NCBI GenBank assembly: GCA_045603225.1
Contig: JAZULT010000011.1
Location: 1-64,000 of the forward strand
DNA from: RGIG9115 sp045603225
GTDB taxonomy: Bacteria; Bacillota; Clostridia; UBA1381
DNA length: 64,000 nt
Direction: 5' to 3'
The notes under the pieces were generated by a model that saw only the letters and a list, made by a program, of their open reading frames with translations, did no database searches and had not been told where the DNA came from. Made by a program: the position numbers and the translations under genes. This document shows positions 7,992-17,260 of this stretch, piece after piece. Numbering within the stretch: the stretch's first letter is position 1; the number at the start of each line of letters is the position of its first letter.

Positions 7992-10145
7992 CTAAATCAA
8001 ATAAAAGCTTTTAGTTAATAATAAATGATCTGCATATCCGGTTGAAATTTTAAACTCACCTGGTTCTGATACAAACTCATTCTCATTGTTCCAAAATCTT
8101 AACATCGGCTCTGTTATTATGAACTTTATTATTTTCCTTTCATTTGATTCAAAGTTTACTTTTTCAAAAGCAATCAATTGCTGAGCAGGTCTTGCATTTG
8201 ATGCAACCACATCCTGCATATAAAGCATTACAGTTTCTTTACCTGCTATATCGCTGTTATTGTGAATTATAATACTTACTTCAATCGTATCATCCTTTGT
8301 CATTTCTGTTTTTGAAAGACTTAAATCTTCATATACAAAATTTGAGTATGACAAGCCGTGTCCAAAGGAATAAAGTGGCAAGTTGCTACACTCAATGTAA
8401 CTTTGACAATATGGCTTATGTGCTCCAGGCTGTCCATATTTAATAATATTTGTGTGATTATAGTAAATCGGGCATTGACCTGTATGTTCAGGGAATGACA
8501 TCGATAGCTTTCCGCTTGGATTAGCATTTCCAAAAAGAAGATTTGCAACTGCATTTCCACCCTCTGTTCCCGGAAACCACATATGAAGCATTGCAGGAAC
8601 TTCCTTTTCGAGTTCAGTTAATATAATAGGTCTTCCACTGAAGGTTACCGCTACTGCATTTTTATTTACTTCTGTAACAGACTTTACAAGTTCAAGCTGT
8701 ATTTTGTGTAAGTTTATATCAACTCTTGAATTACCTTCACCGCTATAATCCTGCGGTTCGCCAAGACAAAGAATTACTGCATCTGCATCTTTTGCAGCAC
8801 TTACCGCCTTGTTAAACTCACTTGTATCATAATCATCCCATTCGTCTGAGCAACCTTTTATGACTGTTATTTCTGCATTAGGCAAAAGATTTTTTATACC
8901 CTCACAAACAGTTACACTCTCTTCGTTTCTACCGTTACAAGACCAAAAACCGATAATGTTATGATTATCTGCAAAAGGACCTATCAAAGCTATTTTCTTC
9001 ACATTCTTTGAAAATGGTAAAATACCATCATTTTTTAGTAATACAGCACTTTCTTCCGCTGCTCGTCTGACTCTCTCTCTATTTTCATCCGTTAAGAATA
9101 TATCGCTTTCTTCATTTTCCGATGCACCTCTAAATGGATTTTCAAACATACCGAGCTTTTCCTTTAACTCAAGCACACGAAGTACCGCACTATCAAGCTC
9201 TTCCATAGAAATTGTGCCTTCTTCTATTAGTTCTTCCATATGGTTAAAGTATGCTGATGAACACATTTCAATATCACAGTTATTTTGAAATGCCAGTTTC
9301 GCAGCTTCTTTTTGATCTTTTGCAACACCATGATCCTCAATTTCTTTTATAGCACTGTAATCACTTATAACAATACCACCGAAATTCCATTCGTCTTTTA
9401 AAATTCTCTGCATAAGCCATGAATTTGCTGTTGCAGGAACTCCATTCAGGGTATTAAATGATGGCATAAGCATTTCTACTCCTGCGTCAATACAAGCCTT
9501 ATATGCCGGAAGATAATGTTCCCTTAATGTGTGTTCAGATAGCTCTACCGTATTGTAATCTCTGCCTGCCTCTGCACCACCGTATGCAGCAAAGTGTTTT
9601 ACACAGGTTGCAATATTTTCTTCATTCTTTAGGTCGTCACCCTGAAAAGCTTTAACTTGAGTAGCACCCATAATACTGTTTAAATATGCATCTTCACCGC
9701 AGGATTCCATAACTCTCCCCCATCTGGCATCTCTTACATAGTCAACCATAGGTGTAAATGTAACCTGAACACCGCCTGCAATAGCTTCCTTTGCCGCCAT
9801 CTTAGAGCATTCAGCGACCATATCGGGATTAAACGAGCAACCAAGCGCCAAAGGTATTGGATATATTGTACGAAAGCCATGAATTACATCCATCATAAAA
9901 AGCATGGGTATTTTATTTCTGTCTTTTTTTAGATGTTCTTCCTGAATTTTACGCATTTCAACAGAACTTTTAAAATTCAGCACATGACCGACATAATTTA
10001 AGTCTTCATCACTTATTCCAAGCCACTGCATATCACCTGTAACAGCCGCATCCGTATCTATAAACAAATTTGCATTGTATTGTGAAAGTTGTCCTATCTT
10101 TTCACGAACGGTCATATTTTCGAGTATTTTCCTTACATTTGCCAT
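7992..10145 (-). CDS. Beta-glucosidase-type glycoside hydrolase, GH3
   Basis: A 717-residue protein without signal peptide, so probably cytoplasmic. Order: GH3 N-terminal barrel (about 1-310) with substrate-binding KHFAAYGGAEAGRDYN and nucleophile Asp262 in GGIVISDYSAIKE; GH3 C-terminal alpha/beta sandwich (about 370-590) with KKIALIGPFADN; and a fibronectin-III-like C-terminal domain (about 625-700). Length and order fit BglX/beta-glucosidase enzymes. RBS AAAGGA lies before the ATG. It releases terminal beta-linked glucose (or xylose) from oligosaccharides. It sits at the 3' end of the minus-strand glycan cluster, after the wrecked alpha-galactosidase gene, and is convergent with the symporter operon. 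Confidence 0.93.
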   Translation of the reverse strand: MANVRKILENMTVREKIGQLSQYNANLFIDTDAAVTGDMQWLGISDEDLNYVGHVLNFKSSVEMRKIQEEHLKKDRNKIPMLFMMDVIHGFRTIYPIPLALGCSFNPDMVAECSKMAAKEAIAGGVQVTFTPMVDYVRDARWGRVMESCGEDAYLNSIMGATQVKAFQGDDLKNEENIATCVKHFAAYGGAEAGRDYNTVELSEHTLREHYLPAYKACIDAGVEMLMPSFNTLNGVPATANSWLMQRILKDEWNFGGIVISDYSAIKEIEDHGVAKDQKEAAKLAFQNNCDIEMCSSAYFNHMEELIEEGTISMEELDSAVLRVLELKEKLGMFENPFRGASENEESDIFLTDENRERVRRAAEESAVLLKNDGILPFSKNVKKIALIGPFADNHNIIGFWSCNGRNEESVTVCEGIKNLLPNAEITVIKGCSDEWDDYDTSEFNKAVSAAKDADAVILCLGEPQDYSGEGNSRVDINLHKIQLELVKSVTEVNKNAVAVTFSGRPIILTELEKEVPAMLHMWFPGTEGGNAVANLLFGNANPSGKLSMSFPEHTGQCPIYYNHTNIIKYGQPGAHKPYCQSYIECSNLPLYSFGHGLSYSNFVYEDLSLSKTEMTKDDTIEVSIIIHNNSDIAGKETVMLYMQDVVASNARPAQQLIAFEKVNFESNERKIIKFIITEPMLRFWNNENEFVSEPGEFKISTGYADHLLLTKSFYLI

Positions 10146-10180
10146 TTTTTATTCCTTTTCTCTGATTAGTAGTACTTTTT

Positions 10181-11050
10181 TCAAACCTTATCAAACACAA
10201 TCATCTTTGACTCAAAGTCTCTGCTATTGAAGAAGTTAAGACCTACATTCATAAGATAATCTCCGTCATAAACGATTTTGCTTTCTCTATCCATATATTT
10301 AGCATCCGGGTCAAGACCTTTAAGCTTTATATTGTATCTCTTCGAAAGAATCTCTCCCAAAATTGTACATCTTATAACAACAACCTTTTTGTCGGATACA
10401 TACTCTATAACAGAGTTGTTGCTGTCAAACGGTGATTTCAAGCGATACTGCTCACCGAAATTAACAGTTTCTCTTATCTCTTTATAAAGACTTATATGCT
10501 TCTTTGTTTTTCAAAATCTTCGTCTGAAAGAGTATTCAAGTCAAATTCATATCCAAATTGACCGGTCATTGCTACATTTGCCCTTGTATCCAGCGGTGCT
10601 GTTCTGCCGCTTTGATGATTCGGACAATCCGACACGTGTGCGCTCATCGCAGATGCCGGTAAGAACATACTTGTTCCATATTGAATAAAAAGTCTCTGGA
10701 TTGCATCTGTACAGTCGCATGTCCAGTATTGTTGGAAATAATGCATCATTCCTGCATCAAACCGTCGTCCGCCGGATGCACAGCCTTCATAAAGGATGTC
10801 CGGGCCATTGCAATAAACGGACTATGCCCGTGACTGCTTCTACCGTATTTACTGTCGACAGACATCTCACCATTTATAATTTTTCTGCGCTGTATATTTC
10901 GCTCTTTACCCCAGTTACCCTCAAGGTGCACAAAATCAAAGCCATCGCCAAAGAGGTAAACTGTACTACTCATAATTCGTTTTATATTGATTTTTTTCTC
11001 TCCGCAGTTTTTCACTTTAACATTTTTCTTTATCGTCATAAAAAATCATG
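10181..11050 (-). pseudogene. GH36 alpha-galactosidase remnant with internal deletion and frameshifts
   Basis: Pieces of one GH36 alpha-galactosidase lie in order on the minus strand. An N-domain piece (about 11039-10820) has STVYLFGDGFDFVHLEGNWG and SSHGHSPFIAMAR. After a frame change, the end of the barrel (about 10800-10492) has ASGGRRFDAGMMHYFQQYW, CDCTDAIQRL, SAHVSDCPNHQSGR and NVAMTGQFGYEFDL. After another frame change, the C-terminal domain follows (10441-10181). The first about 150 residues and the whole central barrel, including the KWDMN-type nucleophile segment, are missing. The gene cannot make an active enzyme. In a functional state it would have removed alpha-1,6-galactose. Its position between PHP and GH3 genes suggests it was once part of the glycan cluster. 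Confidence 0.85.
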
Positions 11051-11069
11051 ACATTTTCTCCTTGATTCA

Positions 11070-11873
11070 TCATAGTACAATTTCTGCAATATTTTCTTCT
11101 TTCAGTTCCAACTCATCCGCAAAAATTTTCGTTAATTTTTTATAGCTTTCGTGTTCTTTCGTACTATGTGCATCGCTTCCGAATATGAATTTACATCCGC
11201 ATTCTTTCGCCAGGCGGAACATTCGCATATGTGCACCACATCTTATTTCTTCTTCCGTCTTTTTGAACTTTTCCATATAGTCAACATTAAGTTCAAATGC
11301 AATTCCTTTATTTGCAGTTTTATCAAATAATCGCCTGAATGTATCATCAGTAATCATATTTATTAGTATTTCCCTGTCATATGGGCAACACACAGCACAG
11401 AACGGATGTGCAACAGCCGTTATATATTTACTGACTTTGCTGTTTATAATATCCTCGTAAGCATTAATCATATATTCTATGTGCTTTCCATAAGGCTCAT
11501 AAAACTCTCCCGGCATTGTTATATGAGTATGCGAATTAGGCACGATCAGAAAATCAAGCTGTTCTGCTACTTCTTCTGTAACCGAAACATCACGGTTCTT
11601 AAAATCATATTCTGCTTCTGCACCAAAATATATTCTGAGCCCTTCAACATTTACTTTTTCAAGCTCCGGCTTTAATTTTGATATATGTTCAAAGTCCTGT
11701 GTTTTATAAAAATCAAACGCACCCTCAATTCTGCTGTCCCAGAAATGATTGGCTATACCTATCTTCTCAAGCCCAAGCTTGTTCGCAATCTCAACGTAAT
11801 TACCAAGTGTCGCAGTCTCATTTGCGCATATCGACAAATCGGTATGTATGTGAAAATCGTGTTTTATTTCCAT
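11070..11873 (-). CDS. PHP-domain phosphoesterase
   Basis: 267 residues from the ATG at 11873, chosen over an upstream ATG (11906) because the PHP motif starts at once (HDFHIHTDLS, residues 5-14) and GGGAAG lies just before it. Other PHP metal ligands are visible: IANHFWDS (about 36-43), NSHTHI, VAHPFCAVC and FGSDAHSTKE near the C-terminus. The family includes histidinol-phosphatase-like and polymerase-type phosphoesterases using a trinuclear metal centre. The substrate is unknown; its place at the end of a glycan cluster suggests a sugar-phosphate or cyclic phosphate, but that is inference. A second PHP gene lies at 54588-55298. Confidence 0.85.
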   Translation of the reverse strand: MEIKHDFHIHTDLSICANETATLGNYVEIANKLGLEKIGIANHFWDSRIEGAFDFYKTQDFEHISKLKPELEKVNVEGLRIYFGAEAEYDFKNRDVSVTEEVAEQLDFLIVPNSHTHITMPGEFYEPYGKHIEYMINAYEDIINSKVSKYITAVAHPFCAVCCPYDREILINMITDDTFRRLFDKTANKGIAFELNVDYMEKFKKTEEEIRCGAHMRMFRLAKECGCKFIFGSDAHSTKEHESYKKLTKIFADELELKEENIAEIVL

Positions 11874-11929
11874 AATGAACTTCCCTTCTCTTTCTTTGTG
11901 CGGCAAAAGCTATTCATCTGATATCTTTA

Positions 11930-13216
11930 TTATTTTACTCCAACAAGAAAGATTACAGAATCAGGTCTCATTGTAATTTCATCCCCATCATTTATAATTC
12001 CTGTTTCCTGCATATCATTTTCTTCATCGAGCAAATAGTATGTCATCGCAGCCGAAAGTCCTGTATTTATAACAACTTTCTTTTCTTCAGCTTTATCCAA
12101 AGCATAATATGTAATCATAACAGCACAATTTTCATTATCTGTTGCACTTGTTGCAATAATATCCCTATCATCACTCTCACATTTTGTCTGATTACCCAAT
12201 TTGTAGAGGGTGCTGAACATTTTAAAAGGATAGTACCCCTTTAAAGGCTTATGAGTATAAAAATCAAACATTCCATTCCATATAGTGGCCTGCCTTGCAT
12301 CATAATACATCAGCATATCAAGATTACCGCTATTCTGAACTGCGCACATAGTCGCAGCAACATATGCCGCACCTTTCATTCCGTGAATAGTTTGAATATA
12401 TTCAGGAGAATCATTCCAATCCCGAACATAATTCCATTCGTTAAGAATTGTTTCTGTATCTTTATAACCATATTTTATCAGCATCTCTTTCGCTCTTGTA
12501 ACAAACTCTGCCATAAACTGCGGCTCGTATGCATACATATGATATGAGAAAAAATCTAAAGGCGCATCAAGCTGAGCAATAAAGTCCTCTGCCCATGCTA
12601 AATTTCCACAAGATGCAGGCCCCCCGATTTTAAGAGTCGGAAAACGGTTTTTAAGATATTTTGCAACTACACCATAAAACTCAAAAAATTGTTTTTTAGT
12701 TCCTCCCCATGTACGCTTATTCTCAGCATCATCAGGGTCTAAATCTGCCTCATTCCATATTTCCCAATACTCTATATTAAGTTTAAATCCGTCAGCCCAT
12801 CCCTCGTTATAGTGCATTATAATATGCTCACAAATCCTTGCCCATTTTCCGAAATCAGCCGGAACTACAGTACCATACTTTTTCTCCCAATGCTCAATAC
12901 TTGAACCAAGTCTGTAGAATACTTTTGCTCCTGTATCCAATATTGTTTTAGTATATATATCCGTCAGGGTAAAGTCATAGTTATTTTCATCCTTTTCATC
13001 CTTTGAAAAATCAGGGAAAATGCAATGAACATCTACTACATGCTGACATCCGTAAGGTGTAGTCAGGCTTGCATCATGATTTCTTGAATAAGGAATTTCA
13101 AGCTCTTTGAATTTTTCAAAACATGGTGAGCTATTTCGTGCAGGACCGTTATTTACAGCATGCATAGGTTTAATATTGCCTTGTAAATTATTAAAATCAA
13201 TATTTATAGTACCCAT
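11930..13216 (-). CDS. GH39-like (clan GH-A) glycosidase, cytoplasmic
   Basis: 428 residues from the ATG at 13216 (AGGAGA upstream); no signal peptide. A TIM-barrel clan GH-A hydrolase resembling GH39 beta-xylosidases: early RNHDAS motif (about 45-50), acid/base Glu156 in EYWEIWNEADL, and nucleophile Glu260 in ETILNEWNYV, followed by a small beta-domain (about 345-428). Substrate is not evident; GH39 members act on beta-xylosides, iduronides or other glycosides. It probably finishes oligosaccharides brought in by the ABC importer encoded upstream. It is 42 bases downstream of the DUF4886 gene and 56 upstream of the PHP gene, consistent with one operon. Confidence 0.85.
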   Translation of the reverse strand: MGTINIDFNNLQGNIKPMHAVNNGPARNSSPCFEKFKELEIPYSRNHDASLTTPYGCQHVVDVHCIFPDFSKDEKDENNYDFTLTDIYTKTILDTGAKVFYRLGSSIEHWEKKYGTVVPADFGKWARICEHIIMHYNEGWADGFKLNIEYWEIWNEADLDPDDAENKRTWGGTKKQFFEFYGVVAKYLKNRFPTLKIGGPASCGNLAWAEDFIAQLDAPLDFFSYHMYAYEPQFMAEFVTRAKEMLIKYGYKDTETILNEWNYVRDWNDSPEYIQTIHGMKGAAYVAATMCAVQNSGNLDMLMYYDARQATIWNGMFDFYTHKPLKGYYPFKMFSTLYKLGNQTKCESDDRDIIATSATDNENCAVMITYYALDKAEEKKVVINTGLSAAMTYYLLDEENDMQETGIINDGDEITMRPDSVIFLVGVK

Positions 13217-13258
13217 TAAACATTCTCCTATCATTATTTAAAAATTATGAAATGTAAA

Positions 13259-16200
13259 TTAATCAATCTCATTACCCGGATAACTTGAAACTGTAATATC
13301 AAAAGGCTTTTTGCAAGCATTGTTTACTGCTTCTTTGATTGCATTCAAATCATTTTTATCCAAGCCATCAGGAGTATACTGTATGTTATCAATCGGCTTG
13401 TGAGTAAGCGCCTTAAACCAGGTAAGAGCCGCAATATATCTTCCCATAGGAATGCTCAGGTGATATCCGTCACGGGTTAAATTATCACCAATATAGCTTG
13501 TTCTCATATTCTGAATTGCAGTCCCTGCAGGTATTACACAGGAAAAATCAGAATTATTTGAAATTTTGCTCTGTACACTATCACAAATTGCATTATACAT
13601 AGTTATCTGATTATTATCATATCTCGGGAAATCCTGATGAGTCGAATTTCCCTGATATGCCCATGTCATATTCCACGCAAGCTTAGCTTCCGGATTTGTC
13701 TTATGCTCATTTAAATATTTTTCAAGATTTGTAAGATAAGGCTCATATGTCTCCGGCTGACCGGATAATCCGCTGACCTGTTGAAGAACTATGACATCCC
13801 AGTCCTCATCCTTTAATGCTTTATAAATCGAAGATGTGCTTGCCGTTAAAGTACCTGTTGTATTCTTATAATATGTATAAGAGCTCCTATTATTTAAAGC
13901 ATTATTCCAATGATTTTCAAGAGAGCATCCTCCGATGTAGAGATTTCCGATTTTTACATCTTCCATACCTGCATCCTTTGCTATCTGATATAAATATTCA
14001 ACAGAATCAGAACTGAAGCTGTTACCTATAGCAAGAACCTTCAAATCATTTGATATCTTTTTCTCCACAGGCATTATAAGAGGTGTCATCAACGCAGTTC
14101 CATCCCAGACCATCGCTCTTACATACGCCGTATCTTCATGCAGATTTTCAGATGATACAGTGTATTGAACAGGAGCTTCGGTATTACCCGGGATAACCTT
14201 TTCTTCAATATTAACATTAAGAAGTGTACCTTCATCGCTATATTGGGTTACAATCATTGTTGCCTTTTTCTCAGCATCTGTAAAGTTTTTCATGTAGGCT
14301 GTAGCAGTTATATTATCATCGCTGATATTCAAACTATCTACCAGCACATATTGAAATTCAGGTTCTACATTTGTTTTTACAGGTTCATAAATATCAGTTC
14401 CGCCAAGATAGATATCAACTACCTCTCCCGGTTTTTTTGAGAATTTAAACTGAATATCAAAGCTATTTCCATCCAGTTTAATCTGGCGTATATAATGTGC
14501 ATCCTTTAAATTAATATTTTTTATATCAGTACCACCGGGAACTGCCAACACAGTAACATACTGATCCGAAATTGCATTTTCAAGGCTTCCCGTAATCCTT
14601 ACCGTTCCATTTGCACGATCAAACCGGGATATAACACCTTGTTCAAATTTCACTTCTTCTTTTTCAGTTTCTTCGCTTTCTTCTCCGCCTATTACAGTAA
14701 CCTTTACATTGCTGATATAAGGAGTTACAAATTCATCATCTGTATCATAAGCATAAAAGCTGATTTTAAAATCAGACATATCCTTAATTTTATTATAAGT
14801 CTTTGTCTTTGAATTAAAGTTTGATGTATATCCCGAATATGTAGCTTTTGTTCCAAGTGCGTATGCTTCCCATTCTCCGGTTTTTGTATCAATTATGATT
14901 TTATTCTGTCCGTTTGAACCGGTTACATAGCCTTCATCAGTTGTGATATCACGCCATGCGCCTGCCATACGGTATGTTAAGACACTCTTTTCTGTCTGTC
15001 CTCCGGCAGAAAGTGTAACTGTAAATGGTTTTTTCCACGAACCGCTCACTACCTCTAATCCCGTTACATCATATGTGATTTCATATTTTTTACCGTATTC
15101 AAGTACAGGAGTAAATTCTGCAGCATTATCAGCACCCTTTGCGATTTTTAAAGTTCCATTCTGCTGTTCAACAGCTCCTCCTAATATCCAGCCTTTTTCT
15201 CCGGTATATAAAAGATTTGGTTCGCTTTGCTCAAACTTTGCTATAAATTCCCTTGAGTCCGTCACGTTGAGATTATATGTTGTATCACCGGATAATTTTA
15301 CATCACCCTCATACCATCCCTCAAATCTGTATCCATAATTAGGTGTTGCAGTAAGAGTTGCCTTATCATCTGTAATATATATATCTTCACCGGTAACAAC
15401 TCCTGAACCAACAACATTTATTGTAACTGTATGATATAGGGTTTTTATATCATTATCATATTTTACATCTGTCAGCTTAATAGTCTGAGGTGAACTGTAT
15501 ACTTTTGTGTCCGCCTTATATTCTCCTGAATTTACCTCGCCGGATTTTAACACACCGGCAGATTTTAAATTGTGTATTCCATTTGCATCATAACGATAAA
15601 CATCAACACTGTCAGTTTCCTCATCTATACCAAACAATGTCATATTAAGAGTGCTGTCTCTGCCGCTTCCGGATGCATAATATCCCACATATCCGGCATT
15701 CATATATGAAAAATTAAGAGTTTCTTCCTTGAATTCTGTTGTACTTCCCTGAGGGATATTAATATGGTCTCCCTTTGTAAGATATACAGCACTTCCGCCT
15801 AAATATGATTCGTATCCGCCTGAATGGTCATGACCTGCCATAAAGATGATATTAAGACCTTTTTCGCCTGCCTGATTTAATACATAAAACAACTGATTCG
15901 CATGCTGTGCATCTCCAGAATCTGTTGTTCTCAAGCTCTTATAAAGCGGAATATGCGACAATACAAAAATTGGCTCTTTGTAATTTTCTTCAAGCTTTTC
16001 ATTCAGATAATCAGCTAACTTTCCGGCTGTCTGTGCAATTCTTGTCTTATCTGAGTTGTACCACATATAATCATCTTCATTTATAACGAAAACACCATAT
16101 TCTCCACTTTCAGGGTCATTGTCACCACTTTGAGAAAGTCCTTCTGTTCCAATTGGCGAGTCATGATTACCCTGTACATAGATATGGCTGGTTTCATCCG

Positions 16201-17245
16201 GCACAAAGTCTATAATCGCATTTTTTAAATACGGAAGATTTTCCGACGTTGTATTATATGAATTAGAATAGTCCCCACAACAGAAGAAAGCATCTGCACC
16301 TTCAAATCCACTTCTTTTTATAGAATTAACAATACTTGTAACAGTTTTTGCTCCTTCTTCGCTACTTGTCTGATTCTGGAAATCCGTACAAGCAAGAATC
16401 AATGTTTCATATTCTTTAGTATCGGTTGAAAATCTGGCAACATATGTTTTTGATTCTGTTACAGTAAAGGTGTAATTTGCCTTATCCGACACCTTCGTAT
16501 CACCATCATACCATCCTAAGAATGTCCCTGCAACTACCGGTGTTGCCATAAGTGTTACACTTTCACCTACATCATATATACCTGAGCCTGTGACTGTACC
16601 ATTACCTTCAGCAGTCGCCGATATTGATATACCGGAAGAAATCTGAGCAACCTTCACATTGCTTATAGATGCCGCAGTGTAACCATCTTTATTATCATAA
16701 GCATAAAAGCTGATTGTAAAATCTGATGTATCACTAAATTTATTATAAGTCCTTGTTTTAGAATTCGCACTTGATGTGTGTCCCGAATATGTAGCTTTTG
16801 TTCCGAGTGCGTAAGCTTCCCATTCTCCGGTTTTTGTATCAATTATGATTTTATTCTGTCCATTTGAACCGACTACATATTTTTGATCTGTAGTTATATC
16901 TCGCCAGGCACCTGCCATACGATATGTTAAGACATTCTTTTCCGTCTGTCCCCCGGCAGAAAGTGTGACAGTAAAAGGTTTTGTCCATGACCCGCTTACG
17001 ACTTCTAATCCCGTTACATCATATGTAATTTCATATAGTTTTCCATGTTCTAAATCAGGAGTAAAAGTCGCAGCACCCGAAGCACCTTTTCCGAGCTTTA
17101 GGGTACCGTCCGACTGTTCGATTGCACCACCTAATATCCACCCGTTTTCCTCCGTATAAATACTTTCTGCATTTACAGAAATTACAAACATCGACAACGT
17201 CATCGCCAAAGCCGTAACAAAACTTAAAATCTTTTTGGACTTCAT
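13259..17245 (-). CDS. Secreted multi-module protein: metallophosphoesterase plus DUF4886 (SGNH-like) domain
   Basis: 1,328 residues with an N-terminal signal peptide (about 1-26, ending VISVNAES). Modules: a beta-rich module of about 170 residues (28-205), an InlB-type Gly/Trp repeat (about 206-275, AEGNGTVTGSGIYDVGESVT), a calcineurin-like metallophosphoesterase (about 280-600; ACTDFQNQ, FCCGDYSN, QGNHDS, LSHIPLYKS, AGHDHSGG), a second InlB-type repeat (about 625-695), a second copy of the beta-rich module (about 680-855), a Big/Fn3-like stretch ending MVWDGTALMTPL (about 870-1060), and a C-terminal DUF4886 domain (about 1065-1310; VLAIGNSFSSDSVEYL, VIVLQQVS) related to SGNH esterases. It presumably removes phosphate and/or acyl groups from an extracellular glycan; that is inference. 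RBS GAGGG. No cell-wall anchor seen. Confidence 0.85.
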   Translation of the reverse strand: MKSKKILSFVTALAMTLSMFVISVNAESIYTEENGWILGGAIEQSDGTLKLGKGASGAATFTPDLEHGKLYEITYDVTGLEVVSGSWTKPFTVTLSAGGQTEKNVLTYRMAGAWRDITTDQKYVVGSNGQNKIIIDTKTGEWEAYALGTKATYSGHTSSANSKTRTYNKFSDTSDFTISFYAYDNKDGYTAASISNVKVAQISSGISISATAEGNGTVTGSGIYDVGESVTLMATPVVAGTFLGWYDGDTKVSDKANYTFTVTESKTYVARFSTDTKEYETLILACTDFQNQTSSEEGAKTVTSIVNSIKRSGFEGADAFFCCGDYSNSYNTTSENLPYLKNAIIDFVPDETSHIYVQGNHDSPIGTEGLSQSGDNDPESGEYGVFVINEDDYMWYNSDKTRIAQTAGKLADYLNEKLEENYKEPIFVLSHIPLYKSLRTTDSGDAQHANQLFYVLNQAGEKGLNIIFMAGHDHSGGYESYLGGSAVYLTKGDHINIPQGSTTEFKEETLNFSYMNAGYVGYYASGSGRDSTLNMTLFGIDEETDSVDVYRYDANGIHNLKSAGVLKSGEVNSGEYKADTKVYSSPQTIKLTDVKYDNDIKTLYHTVTINVVGSGVVTGEDIYITDDKATLTATPNYGYRFEGWYEGDVKLSGDTTYNLNVTDSREFIAKFEQSEPNLLYTGEKGWILGGAVEQQNGTLKIAKGADNAAEFTPVLEYGKKYEITYDVTGLEVVSGSWKKPFTVTLSAGGQTEKSVLTYRMAGAWRDITTDEGYVTGSNGQNKIIIDTKTGEWEAYALGTKATYSGYTSNFNSKTKTYNKIKDMSDFKISFYAYDTDDEFVTPYISNVKVTVIGGEESEETEKEEVKFEQGVISRFDRANGTVRITGSLENAISDQYVTVLAVPGGTDIKNINLKDAHYIRQIKLDGNSFDIQFKFSKKPGEVVDIYLGGTDIYEPVKTNVEPEFQYVLVDSLNISDDNITATAYMKNFTDAEKKATMIVTQYSDEGTLLNVNIEEKVIPGNTEAPVQYTVSSENLHEDTAYVRAMVWDGTALMTPLIMPVEKKISNDLKVLAIGNSFSSDSVEYLYQIAKDAGMEDVKIGNLYIGGCSLENHWNNALNNRSSYTYYKNTTGTLTASTSSIYKALKDEDWDVIVLQQVSGLSGQPETYEPYLTNLEKYLNEHKTNPEAKLAWNMTWAYQGNSTHQDFPRYDNNQITMYNAICDSVQSKISNNSDFSCVIPAGTAIQNMRTSYIGDNLTRDGYHLSIPMGRYIAALTWFKALTHKPIDNIQYTPDGLDKNDLNAIKEAVNNACKKPFDITVSSYPGNEID
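14700..15200 (-). repeat. Second DNA copy of the beta-rich module within the DUF4886 protein gene
   Basis: Closely matches 16650-17160 at a spacing of about 1,950 bases (650 codons); long stretches are near-identical, for example around 14859 and 16809. Recent intragenic duplication or gene conversion. Confidence 0.8.
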
Positions 17246-17260
17246 AATATTTCCCTCCGT

